A stretch of 64,000 bases of DNA from Pollenia angustigena (Eukaryota; Arthropoda; Insecta; Diptera; Polleniidae): positions 24,824,945 through 24,888,944 of the forward strand of contig OV884059.1 in the NCBI GenBank assembly GCA_930367215.1. The letters are read 5' to 3'. The position numbers and the translations under genes were made by a program. Shown in pieces: positions 1 through 10,290 of the stretch; position 1 is the stretch's first letter, and the number at the start of each line of letters is the position of its first letter. Below the pieces are notes generated by a model, which worked only from the letters and a program-made list of their open reading frames with translations, was not told the DNA's origin and did not search any database.

Positions 1-38
1 TAATTGACCATATTGGTTCCAGAGAAGGCAACTATAAC

Positions 39-656
39 ATGATAAGAATACTAACTAAACAATATTCTGCACTTAATATATGCCATATTAATGCTCAAAG
101 TTTATATCGTAAAATTGATGAATTTCGCTTTCTATTTGAAGAATCTGACATGGATGTCATATGTGTCTCGGAAACATGGTTTACTACAGCACATAACGAC
201 AAGCTAGTTGATTTACGTGGATATAATATTTTTCGATGTGACCGTGATGGCAAGGCAGGTGGTGTTGCAATCTACATAAAGGATAACGTTTCTAGCAAAA
301 TTGTTCAGACATTCAAAGCAGAAAATGACGTGGAATACATTTTTATAGAACTGAAATCAAAAAATGAAAAATTGCTACTTGGATGTGTGTACAGACCAGA
401 TAAAAATATTAAATTGGATTCTCTTATAACTGCACTAGAATTTCTGTCTGTATCTTATTCTAATATAATTTTATCAGGTGATTTCAATGGCAACTTATTA
501 ACACAGTCTGGCTCTTATCTTTGTTCCGTCATGACTTCATTTAATTTATTTGCTGTAAATAATTCCAGACCCACACACTATACCACATCTAATACTACCC
601 TGCTGGATCTTTTTTTGTTAATAACAAATATAATGTTATGCATTATGAGCAATTAG
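39..656 (+). pseudogene. ORF2 N-terminal part: APE-type endonuclease domain, frameshifted
   Basis: This encodes the endonuclease that nicks the target site to start target-primed reverse transcription. Visible family motifs are NICHINAQSL near residues 13-22 (catalytic Asn), VSETW near residues 43-47 (catalytic Glu), YRPD near residues 118-121 and SGDFNGN near residues 145-151. The last conserved block, normally ending in a Ser/Asp-His motif, is in another frame: it appears as SKHDLIF at the start of the ORF beginning at 638. The switch lies in or near the T7 run at 610-616, so this and the next ORF are one interrupted protein. The chosen start is the first ATG in the visible frame; true translation may begin upstream of the window. 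Confidence 0.85.
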
Positions 657-2788
657 CAGTACCAATTTTCTCTAAACATGATCTTATATTCATGTCTTAC
701 AATTTTAATGTTACTAGACACCACCAAAAATTCTCCTTCCGAGACTACAAAAACATAAACATGTCATCACTACAAGAAGACCTTAACAATACCTCTTGGA
801 ATTATATTTACTATATTCCAACTGTCAATGACCAAGTTAATTTCCTTAATAACACTATTCTACAATTATTTAACAAACATGTTCCGCTTAAGACAAAAGA
901 AGTTAAATACAGAGCAAAACCATGGTTTTCCTCTGAGATAAAACTGTTAATAGAACGTCGTGATAATTTGTACCGTATATGGAAACGCTACAGAACCAGT
1001 GCCTCACTTGAAGATTTTCGTTCAGCTAGAAAAGCAGTTGTTACCAAAATTAGACATGATAAAAGAATATACTATGGGAATAAATTCAACACAGCAATTG
1101 ACACAAAGCAAACATGGAAACAAATAAAGGACATTGGCATTATTGGAAAGCAGCTTCGCACTAATGATGTGGATGTTAATGCTCTGAATGAGAAATTCGT
1201 TAACATTTTACAACCTCCGGTACAACACAATTTTTATGATCGGATTACTCTTGTTGATCCTTTAAACCCTGAAAATCTATTTTACTTTCAATGCTTCAGC
1301 TTAACAGACATAGTTGAGGGTTTTCGTGCTGTTACATCTAATTCAGTTGGTCTAGACGATATACATCCACGTTTTATAAAACTAATCTTACCATGGATAA
1401 TTCGATATGTCAATCACCTTTTTAATACAATTGTTACTACAAGCACATTCCCAGCTGAATGGAAGTATGCCAAAGTTATACCAGTACCTAAAGCTGATAA
1501 AGAATACCGGCCTATTTCTATCCTTCCTTATCTCTCTAAGGTTTTTGAACGCCTCTTACATAAGCAAATTACTAAATACATTTATGAAAAAACTCTTCTC
1601 ACTGATAGACAGTCTGGATTTAGATCAAAACATAGCTGCACAACAGCTTTAACTGAAGTAATCGAAAATATACGCAGTAATTTGGATGATAGTCAAGTAA
1701 CTTTCTTGGTTTTGCTAGATCATTCAAAGGCTTTTGACACAGTTGAACACCAAATGCTTCTAATCAAACTGAAAAGAATGTTTTACTTTTCTTCACCTGC
1801 CTCAAAGTTAATATCATCATACCTGTCTAACAGGCTTCAATCGGTTGCAAATAATGGAGCAGTTTCAGACCCACTTATACTTTCGAGAGGTGTCCCACAA
1901 GGCTCCATACTTGGTCCACTTCTATATTCACTATATGCTAATGATTTACCCAGCCAAATTCAGCACACTCGTATACACATGTATGCAGATGATGTTCAGC
2001 TATATCTTAGTTGTTCAAAAACATCAGTTCGGCATAAAGTCAATGAGCTTAACAACGACTTAAAAAGAATTCTCAATTGGGCATCAGCCAATGGTTTGCG
2101 ACTTAATCCCAAAAAGTCTAAGTGTTTAATAATTTGTAAGAGGTCTTTTATGATCAGTGATGAAATCAATTTATATCTCGGAGACTCTAAAATCGAATTG
2201 GTTAAGTCTGTCAGAAATCTAGGAATTATTTTTAATAGCTCGCTCACCTGGACTGATCACATTAACCAAGCTTGTGGAAGAACATATAGTATGCTAAGAA
2301 GTCTATGGTCTAGTCATCACTTTACACCACCTAGGATAAGAATGTTGTTAGCTAAAACATATTTAATACCCACACTCCTTTACTCATCGGAAGTATTTGC
2401 AAGCTGTAGCAGTAACGACAAGAGGAAAATGAACACAACATTTAATAACATAACTCGATATATATTTGGTATAAAAAGATTCGAGAGTGTGTCCTTGTAC
2501 ACTAAACGTATCTTTGGTATATCTCTTGATGATTATTTGAAGCTGAAAAATCTTGTTTTTTTACACAAAATTATAACAACTAAAGAGCCCGGCTACTTAT
2601 TTGAAAAACTAACATTTTCTTCTTCACCCAGAAATAATTCAATCAGAACTTTTAAGTATCGAGATACAGCATCTTCTCATCAATTTTTCATTTTCACAAT
2701 TTATCTCTGGAACCATCTTCCCACAAACATACAATTCACTAGCAACGCAATAAAGTTTAAAAAATTACTAATGGAATACTACTTTTAA
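638..2788 (+). pseudogene. ORF2 C-terminal part: reverse transcriptase
   Basis: A 716-residue open frame carries the end of the endonuclease domain and a complete reverse transcriptase that would copy the element RNA at the nicked target. In order: connector with basic residues, the GLDDIHPRFIK block, PVPKADKEYRPISILP, the fingers/palm motif SGFRSKHSCTTAL, motif A DHSKAFDTVEH, motif B RGVPQGSILGPLLYSLYANDLP (first 20 residues are most typical), catalytic motif C MYADDVQLYLS, then the thumb block (RNLGIIFNSSLTWTDHI) and a C-terminal tail ending near residue 716. There is no RNase H domain. The first in-frame ATG at 638 is an artefact of the frameshift, since the protein should continue from the endonuclease ORF. 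Confidence 0.9.
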
Positions 2789-3013
2789 AATTTTTTATTA
2801 CGTAACTGCTTAAAATTTAGAATATTTATTATTATTATTAATGCTAAAATTATGAATGTTCAATCTATTTAAAATTTTTGATTTTCTAATATGTATTTAG
2901 GTTTAAGTCGAAACTTTGTGTAAACATTTTTTTTTTTTTTTTTTTTAATAACTAAGCGGATTCTAATACTGTAATTTATAAGATACTGTATCTTGTTGTA
3001 TTAGAAAGGCACC

Positions 3014-3041
3014 AAATAAATACAAATACAAATACAAATAC
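3014..3041 (+). repeat. Simple-repeat 3' tail of the non-LTR element
   Basis: Four A/T-rich hexamer-like units (AAATAC) follow the 3' UTR. LINE families without a pure poly(A) tail often end in such short tandem units, so this marks the 3' boundary. Confidence 0.75.
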
Positions 3042-3350
3042 TTGAAGAAATGATGCAAGACAAATCGTATTGGTATTGGTCGCTTGAATTCGAAGAACGA
3101 ATTGACAAACAATTAAAAAGAAGAAGAGGAAGTAAAACCAAAACCTAGCACTATTTAATACTTACATCCTTCTTATGACAGCTTTAAAAATGGGTGCTGG
3201 GTTTGTATGCAATATTTTTTTTTAGATATTACCATACTACTTTTTTATGCAGTGATAATTCAGTATAGAATTTTTAAAAGTTTAAATCAGTTTATTATTC
3301 CCTTAAAATAGAAATTATATTTATAATATTGTTTTTATTTTATATATGAC
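3042..3350. other. Unassigned AT-rich spacer
   Basis: This stretch lies between the LINE tail and the hAT-type element. No coding or repeat structure could be recognised, apart from a short purine-rich segment at about 3110-3140. Confidence 0.5.
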
Positions 3351-5765
3351 TAGGGATGCGATTTGCTTGCATATGGATGTTTTTTGTCGATAGTCTAAGA
3401 ATGATGTCGACCAATTATCTTTCCGAAGCATTAAATTTGCGTTAAAATGGCATCGATTTATTTTTGCATATTTAGGTGAAAATGCCTTTTTTTTGCATAT
3501 TTTGGTTTTTAATGCATATTTTAACATTTTTGAGTGATTTTTTTTTAATTTCCATGTTATAAAAAAGTTCTTAATAAAATTTTTTAAATACACAAAAAAA
3601 ATTTTTTAAATTAATGATTAAATTCTTTTGGAGCTTTGCTTTAAATATAAGATTTTAAAGATTTCGACAAAAGATCCTTCTATATTAAACCGATGCTGCA
3701 CCCTACATGGTTAAGGCTTACAGTGGACTTAAAATATTTTATTCAAAACTGTTACAAGTAACTTTCTTGGCTCATGGCTTATACCGCATTGCAGAGGTAA
3801 TAAGAAGCCAATTCCTTAACATTGCAATTTTTAATGAAATGCATTTCTTGATTCCACTTTCACCGCAGCCAGTAGTAACAAAATGTTCGCCTGGCTAGAT
3901 GCTTCAGAATTCTATTCAAAAAAGTAATGTATGAATGTTAGAACAGCTTGTTGAAACCGATTACACAAGTTTACAAATTCCGGTCAACTTTTAGATTAGA
4001 GCAGATGAGAACAAATCTTGACGTTATTTGAGGTGCTGAATTCAAGTCCGGGTTTCGTTTTTCAAGATTGGTTCTAGTTTGTGAGTTCACGTATGTAGGC
4101 AGCACTGCGCTATCATAATGACAGTCAGCTGTTGGCGTCGCTAGAAACATTATTTAATATGTATTTTTTTAAATTTTTTTTGGAATCAAAAACGTGTGAA
4201 ATAGCAAAGACAAAATTGAAAAGTTGATTCAAAGTGTTTTTGTTATGTTTGCGGATGTTATATGATCAGAAAAAGTGGCAAAGTTATTGCTAATGTGATC
4301 AGAAATGCACATTTCTATTATTTGGATTTCTCTGTATCAAACACTCACAAGCCGCGGGTACCAAAATTATTTGTAACGCGTGTAGCACAATATTATACAA
4401 GTGGTCACGCGGTAAAAAAAAATATTTTTCTCATTTTCTTTGCCAATGTTATGGAGAGAGCCGAAAATCATGTAGATGATTGTTATTTTTGCTTTGAAAA
4501 TGTCGTCGGTCTAAATGCAAAAAAATAGCAAAACATAAAAATCCTGAAGATTCATCAGTGTCTAAGCAAGCAATGATCCTTTACTAATTTGCCCAGGTAT
4601 GAGTGCAAATTCCATGGAAAGTTGTAGTTCATTACCGACGAACAGTGGAAGCGATTTTAACATTAACACATTTAGCAAAGTGAACTCAATGATTCGGTTC
4701 GTGATTTGAATTTATCAAAACAAAAATCAGAATTGCTTGCCGACAGAAACTTTACAAAATGAAGCATGCTGCTGCTATCATTTCAAAATGTTGTTCACAA
4801 CGTTCTCAGTAACCGCAAATCCCGTGATTTAAAGCATATAATCGACAGTTTGTTGCAAAATAATTGCAAGATTGAAGCTCGAAAGTCTCCCAAAATATAT
4901 TTTCTGCACTCCCATCCAAGGATTTTGGGACGAGGGCACGATGAGCGACTACCGTTGTACTTTAATGCGTGAAACAGATCCCAAACAGTACAAGCGACTC
5001 AGTTCGACTGCTCTTCATTTCTAATTGAACTATTTCTTATGAACGTGTTAATTTAACATCTCGAAAACTAGAACCAATATCAAAAATCGGACTGCAGATT
5101 CGGATTTAGCATCCCAAATAACCTTAGAAACAGCTTTTGGTTGCTTAAATCCAAAACCGTGTATACTTGTGTTATGATGGTATTAAAAAAGTAAAAGAAA
5201 TATTGAATTTAAATAACATCAGAAGTCAATTATTATTTGGATTTTCGAATTAGGGATATATTGGTGATACAATAACTAATAAAAAATGATTTAGTTCACT
5301 TAATAGTCAAGTGAAATTAATTGATATTGTTAAGAAAGAATAGCCCGACAAATTAAAAAAAAAATCCAAAACGTTTTGCAAAAAAAATTAAGGATTTCAA
5401 AAAATAAAATAAATTTCAAATATTTTTGATCTGGTCTGGAATCAAAGTGGGATCTGCAAATAGTTTTTTTTTTCAAAATGCATTAGAATTCTTCAAGTAC
5501 GAGACAAAGTTTTACTTAAAAGGAAACGGTACTAATTTATTTAAAACAAATTTTATTAGTTATTTAAGTTTTTTAAAGATATTTGAATAAAAATAGACAA
5601 CATTTTTCAAATATTTGTTTTTTTTTTAAATTAAAAACGATTTTTTATGGAAATTTTCAAGTTTTTCGTATATATTTAAATTTTTTAATTGCATATTTTG
5701 GATTTTTTAGTGCATATTTTTAGCGCATAATTTCTATTTTTAAGTGCATGAAAATCTCATCCCTA
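3351..5765. mobile_element. hAT-type non-autonomous element, about 2.4 kb
   Basis: The left end reads TAGGGATGCGATTT and the right end, read on the opposite strand, TAGGGATGAGATTTT, giving terminal inverted repeats. The flanks are TATATGAC (3343-3350) and AATATGAC (5766-5773), a 7/8 match of the 8-bp size typical of hAT insertions. Several TGCATATTT-type motifs sit just inside both ends (about 3464-3520 and 5688-5725), a pattern like subterminal transposase-binding repeats. No hAT transposase is visible inside; the only coding trace belongs to an unrelated gene family. Mobility would therefore depend on a transposase supplied elsewhere. Confidence 0.72.
4235..4975 (+). pseudogene. Decayed cysteine-rich gene of an uncharacterised multicopy insect family, inside the hAT element
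   Basis: The frame opens with a CYVCG cysteine motif (4241-4255) and continues through residues such as NAHFYYLDFSV to HVDDCYFCFENVVG (about 4469-4513), two C-x2-C-like pairs that may bind zinc. After a frameshift the text NLSKQKSELLADR appears near 4705-4745, and the frame from 4766 (MLLLSFQNVVHNVL) may belong to the same gene. I know this order (CYVC, DCYFC, then LSK-K-ELL) from uncharacterised multicopy insect and cnidarian proteins; their function is unknown to me. Stops and frame changes make it a pseudogene. Its location between hAT-type ends suggests capture or carriage by the element. Confidence 0.5.
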
Positions 5766-5773
5766 AATATGAC

Positions 5774-7541
5774 CCTTAAAAAATAAAACTTCACTTTTAT
5801 TTTAAACTATTTTTTTTTTTTTTATTTCTACACACTTCAAAGTCTAACATTTCTAATTAAAACTCAATATTGTTCAGCTAAAATTTTTCTTTATTTTTAA
5901 CAAGTCCTCAAACATAAATACCCGTACACTACCAGCACATGTGTTGGTGTACAAAGTCTAACTATCTTCAGCTAAATTATGCCCTCAAAAATAATTTTAA
6001 TAACCTTTTTTTTTTGTTGCAAAAATGTTTATAGATGTTGTTACAGCCGCTGTAGTTTTAGAGGGCACATATAAACGTTTATAAAATAGTGAGTGAGTAG
6101 AAGAGAAAGAGAAGAAATTTTAGTAAAAAGTAATTTTCAATTTTCGTGACCAAACACTAAAAACTGTTGAAAACTCGTACTCCTGCAATTGCCAAAGTAT
6201 GCTGAGTCTTCTTCTCTACCACAAAATATGAAATTATCTTTGTGAATATTTTCGTCTTACATTTGTTCAGGCAAGTGTTATGTTGTCTATATAAGATTTC
6301 ACCGCAATTACAAAAGTTTTTTTTTATAAGAACATTGAAAAACTGCTAAAATAGAATATACTCTTACACTACCACTGAATCCCAGAATCAGCTTCTAATA
6401 CATTTTACATAGTCTTGTTTATTTAATAGAATTGTACATGTAGACCGTTAATTTATTTTTTTTTTTTTTTTTTTTTGCTCAACATATGTTCGCATAACAA
6501 ACAGTGTCAGATTTAAATTTCATTTTGCGCCTTCGCATATGCAACATAAAATATGCAATCGTATACTACACACACAATGGAAAATGGCAAAGAGCAGCAC
6601 ACAACTTCATTTCTTCTAAAACACTTTGTTGTTCTTAACTCAGAACACAAATTTGTTGTACCTTATGGTTTTTTGCTTCAAGAATATCTATAAGAAAACA
6701 ATACTGTGTATCGTGGAGTTTGCTGGTTTTCCGTGATATTGATTTTCATGGTAAACTTTTTTACACAAACAAATACTTGACTATAGTTTCCCACTAAACT
6801 TAACATCATTTTACACCTACAACACACAACAAAAACTGAAACAAAAGAAAAAAAAAATCATGCCGCCAAAAAATCTTAAAACAAGCCACATGCATAAGAG
6901 TCTTCCACTTTCAGTGTGTCATATAACACAGTGTGGATGAAATACACACATTAACAGCTGCCACAGTCTGTCTGTGTTTTTATATAAATAAAAAACAAAA
7001 AAAGAGCATGTTCGTATTTATACCTTATTTGCATGTAAATTCTTTGGTTTGCCACTGCAATTTAATGATATTTTTTGTATAGCATATTTTGCGGCTCATG
7101 TGTTTTTTTTCCTGAAAAAATATTTTGAAAAAATACAGTTTTTTTTTTTTTTTGTTTAATTTCCCCTGTAATATTATTAATAGAAATGACAACAGCCTTA
7201 TTGTGTCATCATTTGTTTTATACTACAATTTACTTTCCCTCTCTCTTTCCTCATATTGCCAGCCCTAAGTGTTGAAGTATTCTGGCTGAATTTTTTTTCT
7301 TTGTTCTATGATCCTGTGTGTGTTTTTTTAATGACATTAGCTTTCATCAGCATTAAATTTAATGTCAATTAAAGTAACAGGTTGTTTGCAGTAGTGGCAA
7401 GTTAAAAACGAGTAAATGTTTTTCATAATTTTAAATGCTGTTACTTTTTCTAGTTGGAAATAATAAAAAAATAAATGGTAATTTAAATACATAGTTAAAT
7501 TGAAAATTGTTAATTAAAAGGAACATTATTATTTAAACATA
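5774..7541. other. AT-rich non-coding DNA, nothing assigned
   Basis: No convincing reading frame or repeat boundary was found. Long T runs occur near 5812-5823, 6453-6475 and 7139-7154. The stretch may be intronic or intergenic. Confidence 0.5.
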
Positions 7542-8457
7542 ACTAGCTGGCCCGGCAAACGTTGTTTTGCCACATAACTTATTTCTTTCAGATGTAACAG
7601 TGTCTGCTAGCAAAATTATAAGAAAACATTATATACTATAGTTCTTTTCAGATGTAACACTATTTGCCTATCCAATTTCAAGAAAATTAATTGCTTAGTT
7701 AAGAAGACATAGGGAGGCGGAGCTTTTATCCCTATTGCCTTATTTAATGTCCTGTCCTCTTTCCGATGTTACAGTGTATGCATGCCAAATTTTAAGAAAA
7801 CCGGTTGATTAGTTAATAAGATAGAGGGAGGGAGAGCCTTTACCCCTCTTGCTCTATTTCACGCCCTAAACAATAAGAACTATAGGCTATAGTTCTTTCC
7901 AACTGTAACACTATTTGCCTGCGAAATTTCAAAAAAATCAGTTAATAAGTTACGCAGATATAGGGAGGGGGAGCTTTTAGCCCTATTACCCTATTTCACA
8001 CCCTATTCCCTTTTCTCTTTTAGATGTGACATTGTCTGCATGCCAAATTTAAGGAAACCCGGTTGATTAGCTTAGAAGATTGGGGAGTGGGAGCTTTTAC
8101 CCCTATTGCAATATTTTGCGCCCACTAGCGATATAAAATATACTCTACGGCCTATTCTCATACCTAACAAATACACATACAAAATTTCTTAAAAATCGGT
8201 CAAGCCGTTTCGGAGGAGTTCAAAATGGAGGGCATTTTGTTGATATTTGTATGGGAATATAAATACAGGTTTCGAAATGAATGCAGTGTTCACTAAAATT
8301 GCTATAACTCATGAACCAATACACATTTGAAGACCGTTGATACATAAAACCTTGGTATTGACGTCACCTTCCACGTGAAGTTTACAGAATTGGTTCACGC
8401 ATTTCAGAGAACATCAATTACTAACACAATGCAACTTATTTTTATATATATAGATAT
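7542..8457. repeat. Dispersed repeat with internal tandem units (LINE-tail-like)
   Basis: It begins CTAGCTGGCCCGGCAAACGT and ends in TTTTTATATATATAGAT. These two ends are familiar from a non-coding repeat type spread through many insect genomes, and the TATAGA-like tail resembles RTE-type LINE 3' ends. Inside, a block of the form (gatgtaaca-tgtctgc-tgccaaattt-aagaaaa-ccggttgattag-ta-gaa-gata-gggagg-ggagcttttacccctatt) recurs about five times between 7590 and 8110. The segment AAAAATCGGTCAAGCCGTTT near 8190-8210 is another frequent mark of this repeat type. No ORF is kept. Confidence 0.6.
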
Positions 8458-8463
8458 TGTTAA

Positions 8464-9235
8464 TTCGATGTCTATACCGTAGACTTCACTAGTTGGGTCT
8501 TAAGTGTAGTCCTAATTGTAGTCTGACGTAGAACCTATAGTTTAGGTTAGTCTAAAGAGAAGGCTTAAGTTCTAATTAAACGTGACTTAAACATTTTGCC
8601 ATAGCCGTAATGATGACGATATAAACCAAAATTGAATTGGTTTTAAGGTCACGGTTGTGTCTTTATGGGCAACACTGTATTTGATTATAGGTGACTTACA
8701 ATAAAGTTTATAGTTTTGTCTATCAACTACTCTATAGTTTCATCTATAGCCCAGCCTAAAAACTTTAGCTTTGTGTGGTCTTTATAGTAGAGTAAAGCGC
8801 AGTCTTTAGACTGGATCGTAGTGTAGTTTTTATACTAATTTGTAAAATAGTCTCTAGTCTTAATTATAGTATAGCCTCTATACTAGACCGTAGCGTAGTC
8901 TTTAGACTAGATCGCATTGTATTTTTGTATACTAGACTGCAATGTTTTCTCTAGTCTAAATTATAGTGTATCCCCTATACTAGACCGTAGTGTAGTCTTT
9001 AGACTACTGTAATGAAGTCTCTAGTCTTAATTAAAGTGTAGCCTCTATACTAGACCGTAGTGTAGTCTGTTCTCTACATTATATTGTAGTGTACTCCATA
9101 CACTTGACTGTAATGTAGTCTATTTATTTGTCTATAGACAGAACCATAGAGTATTTTCTTAACTATACCACAATGTTATCTATATAATAAAATATATTAA
9201 AGCCTCTAGACTAGACCGGTGTTAAGTCTTTAGCT
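8464..9235. repeat. Degenerate TAGTCT/AGACTA minisatellite
   Basis: The segment is built from diverged copies of a unit of roughly 70-105 bp that includes TAGTCTCTAGTCTTAATTATAG, CCTCTATACTAGACCGTAG (first 20 bases at a time) and TGTAGTCTTTAGAC. The best copies start near 8845, 8935 and 9010. TAGTCT and its complement AGACTA alternate, so short hairpins are possible throughout. The same motif reappears at 10185-10290 after an inserted element. Confidence 0.75.
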
Positions 9236-9276
9236 GTTTGTTTTTTTTTGTATGCAACACAAACAAGCAAGTGGTA

Positions 9277-10164
9277 TATACCCTTCAAAATACTTTGCTA
9301 CCCCACGACTTATCTCCAGACATGCAGGACATAAGGGCAGCGCCCATTTCTCAAAGCCTGCCCACTTTTTTAGGATGTCTTGTAGTGGAATCTATCTAAG
9401 CTTGTTATACTAAATTTAGTAACATTTATTGTTACTGATCTATATTGTTTTTGCATGGGAGGTGACACGCCCACTTATCCAACAACACTCAGTTTTTGAC
9501 GAATTTGGTGCATTGACAACCCAGCTATGAGTACCAAATTTGGACAATTTTTCTCTTACCTTTCCCTAGATATAAAAACATATTTTGTGCCACGCCCACT
9601 TCTCCAATTTTAGATGTTGTGTATTGATAACCCAGCTATGTGTACCAAATGGGACAATTTTTCTCTTACCGCTTTTTTAGATATAAATAAATCCAGTTTG
9701 TACCACGCTCACTTTTCCTGTCCCGCCCATTTTTCTAAGAGAGGTTGTGTTTTGATGAGCTAGATACTTGTTCCTAATTAAGAACCTTTGGCTCTTGCTG
9801 TTCTCGAGATACACAACAACAAAAAATAGGGATTCAAGGGTTAAACTAGAGGAAGTCGCGATTTTTTACTCATATCTCAGCCACTTAATAACTGATAAGG
9901 CTAGTTTAAATAGCAAAAAATTCGAAACCTTATGCGATATAAACATATATCAGCCTTTTTCTCATCATTCCTAGTGTCTTCTTCGGAAACACCATTTTAA
10001 CATAGATACGGACAGGCGAACAGCCGGATATCGTTAAATCAACATTGCTACTTATAAGGACCCAGAATATCTTTACTTTCTAAAGTCCATGATCAATATT
10101 GAAGAAATTACAAACAGAATGACAAACTTATATAAACCCTTTTCCGTCTGTGGTGAAGGGTATA
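9277..10164. mobile_element. Element with 11-bp inverted ends TATACCCTTCA, about 0.9 kb
   Basis: The left end TATACCCTTCA (9277-9287) is mirrored by TGAAGGGTATA (10154-10164). Inside, a block of about 120 bp with ACCCAGCTATGAGTACCAAAT and GGACAATTTTTCTCTTACC is repeated at about 9518-9630 and 9628-9740, with CACGCCCACTT motifs between. The right part (about 10000-10150) resembles a non-coding dispersed repeat seen widely in flies. The element separates two parts of the TAGTCT minisatellite, consistent with insertion into it. No transposase remains and the superfamily is unknown. Confidence 0.55.
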
Positions 10165-10184
10165 ATTAAATACACAATAGTATA

Positions 10185-10290
10185 GTCTTAAGAGTATAAG
10201 ACTAGTTCATAGTGTATTTTCTAGACCACAAAGTTTTCTCTAGAGTCTAGACTGTCCTGTTTACTAGACTGAAGTTCATCGTAGGGTATC
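10185..10290. repeat. Distal part of the TAGTCT minisatellite
   Basis: TAGTCTTAAGAG, AGACTAG, TCTAGAGTCTAGACTG and similar motifs continue the array seen at 8464-9235. Confidence 0.65.

Larger units (their letters stand above)
1..3041 (+). mobile_element. Non-LTR retrotransposon (Jockey/CR1-like), 5'-incomplete in window
   Basis: Endonuclease and reverse transcriptase coding sequence is followed by an AT-rich 3' UTR (about 2789-3013) and a short simple-repeat tail of AAATAC units at about 3014-3041, the type of 3' end left by target-primed reverse transcription. The element enters the window already near the start of ORF2, so any ORF1 (gag-like) and the 5' end lie outside. Apart from one frameshift the coding region is long and open, which makes this the youngest-looking LINE copy here. 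The clade is inferred from RT motifs and the absence of an RNase H domain; Jockey and CR1 lineages are hard to separate by eye. Confidence 0.88.
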
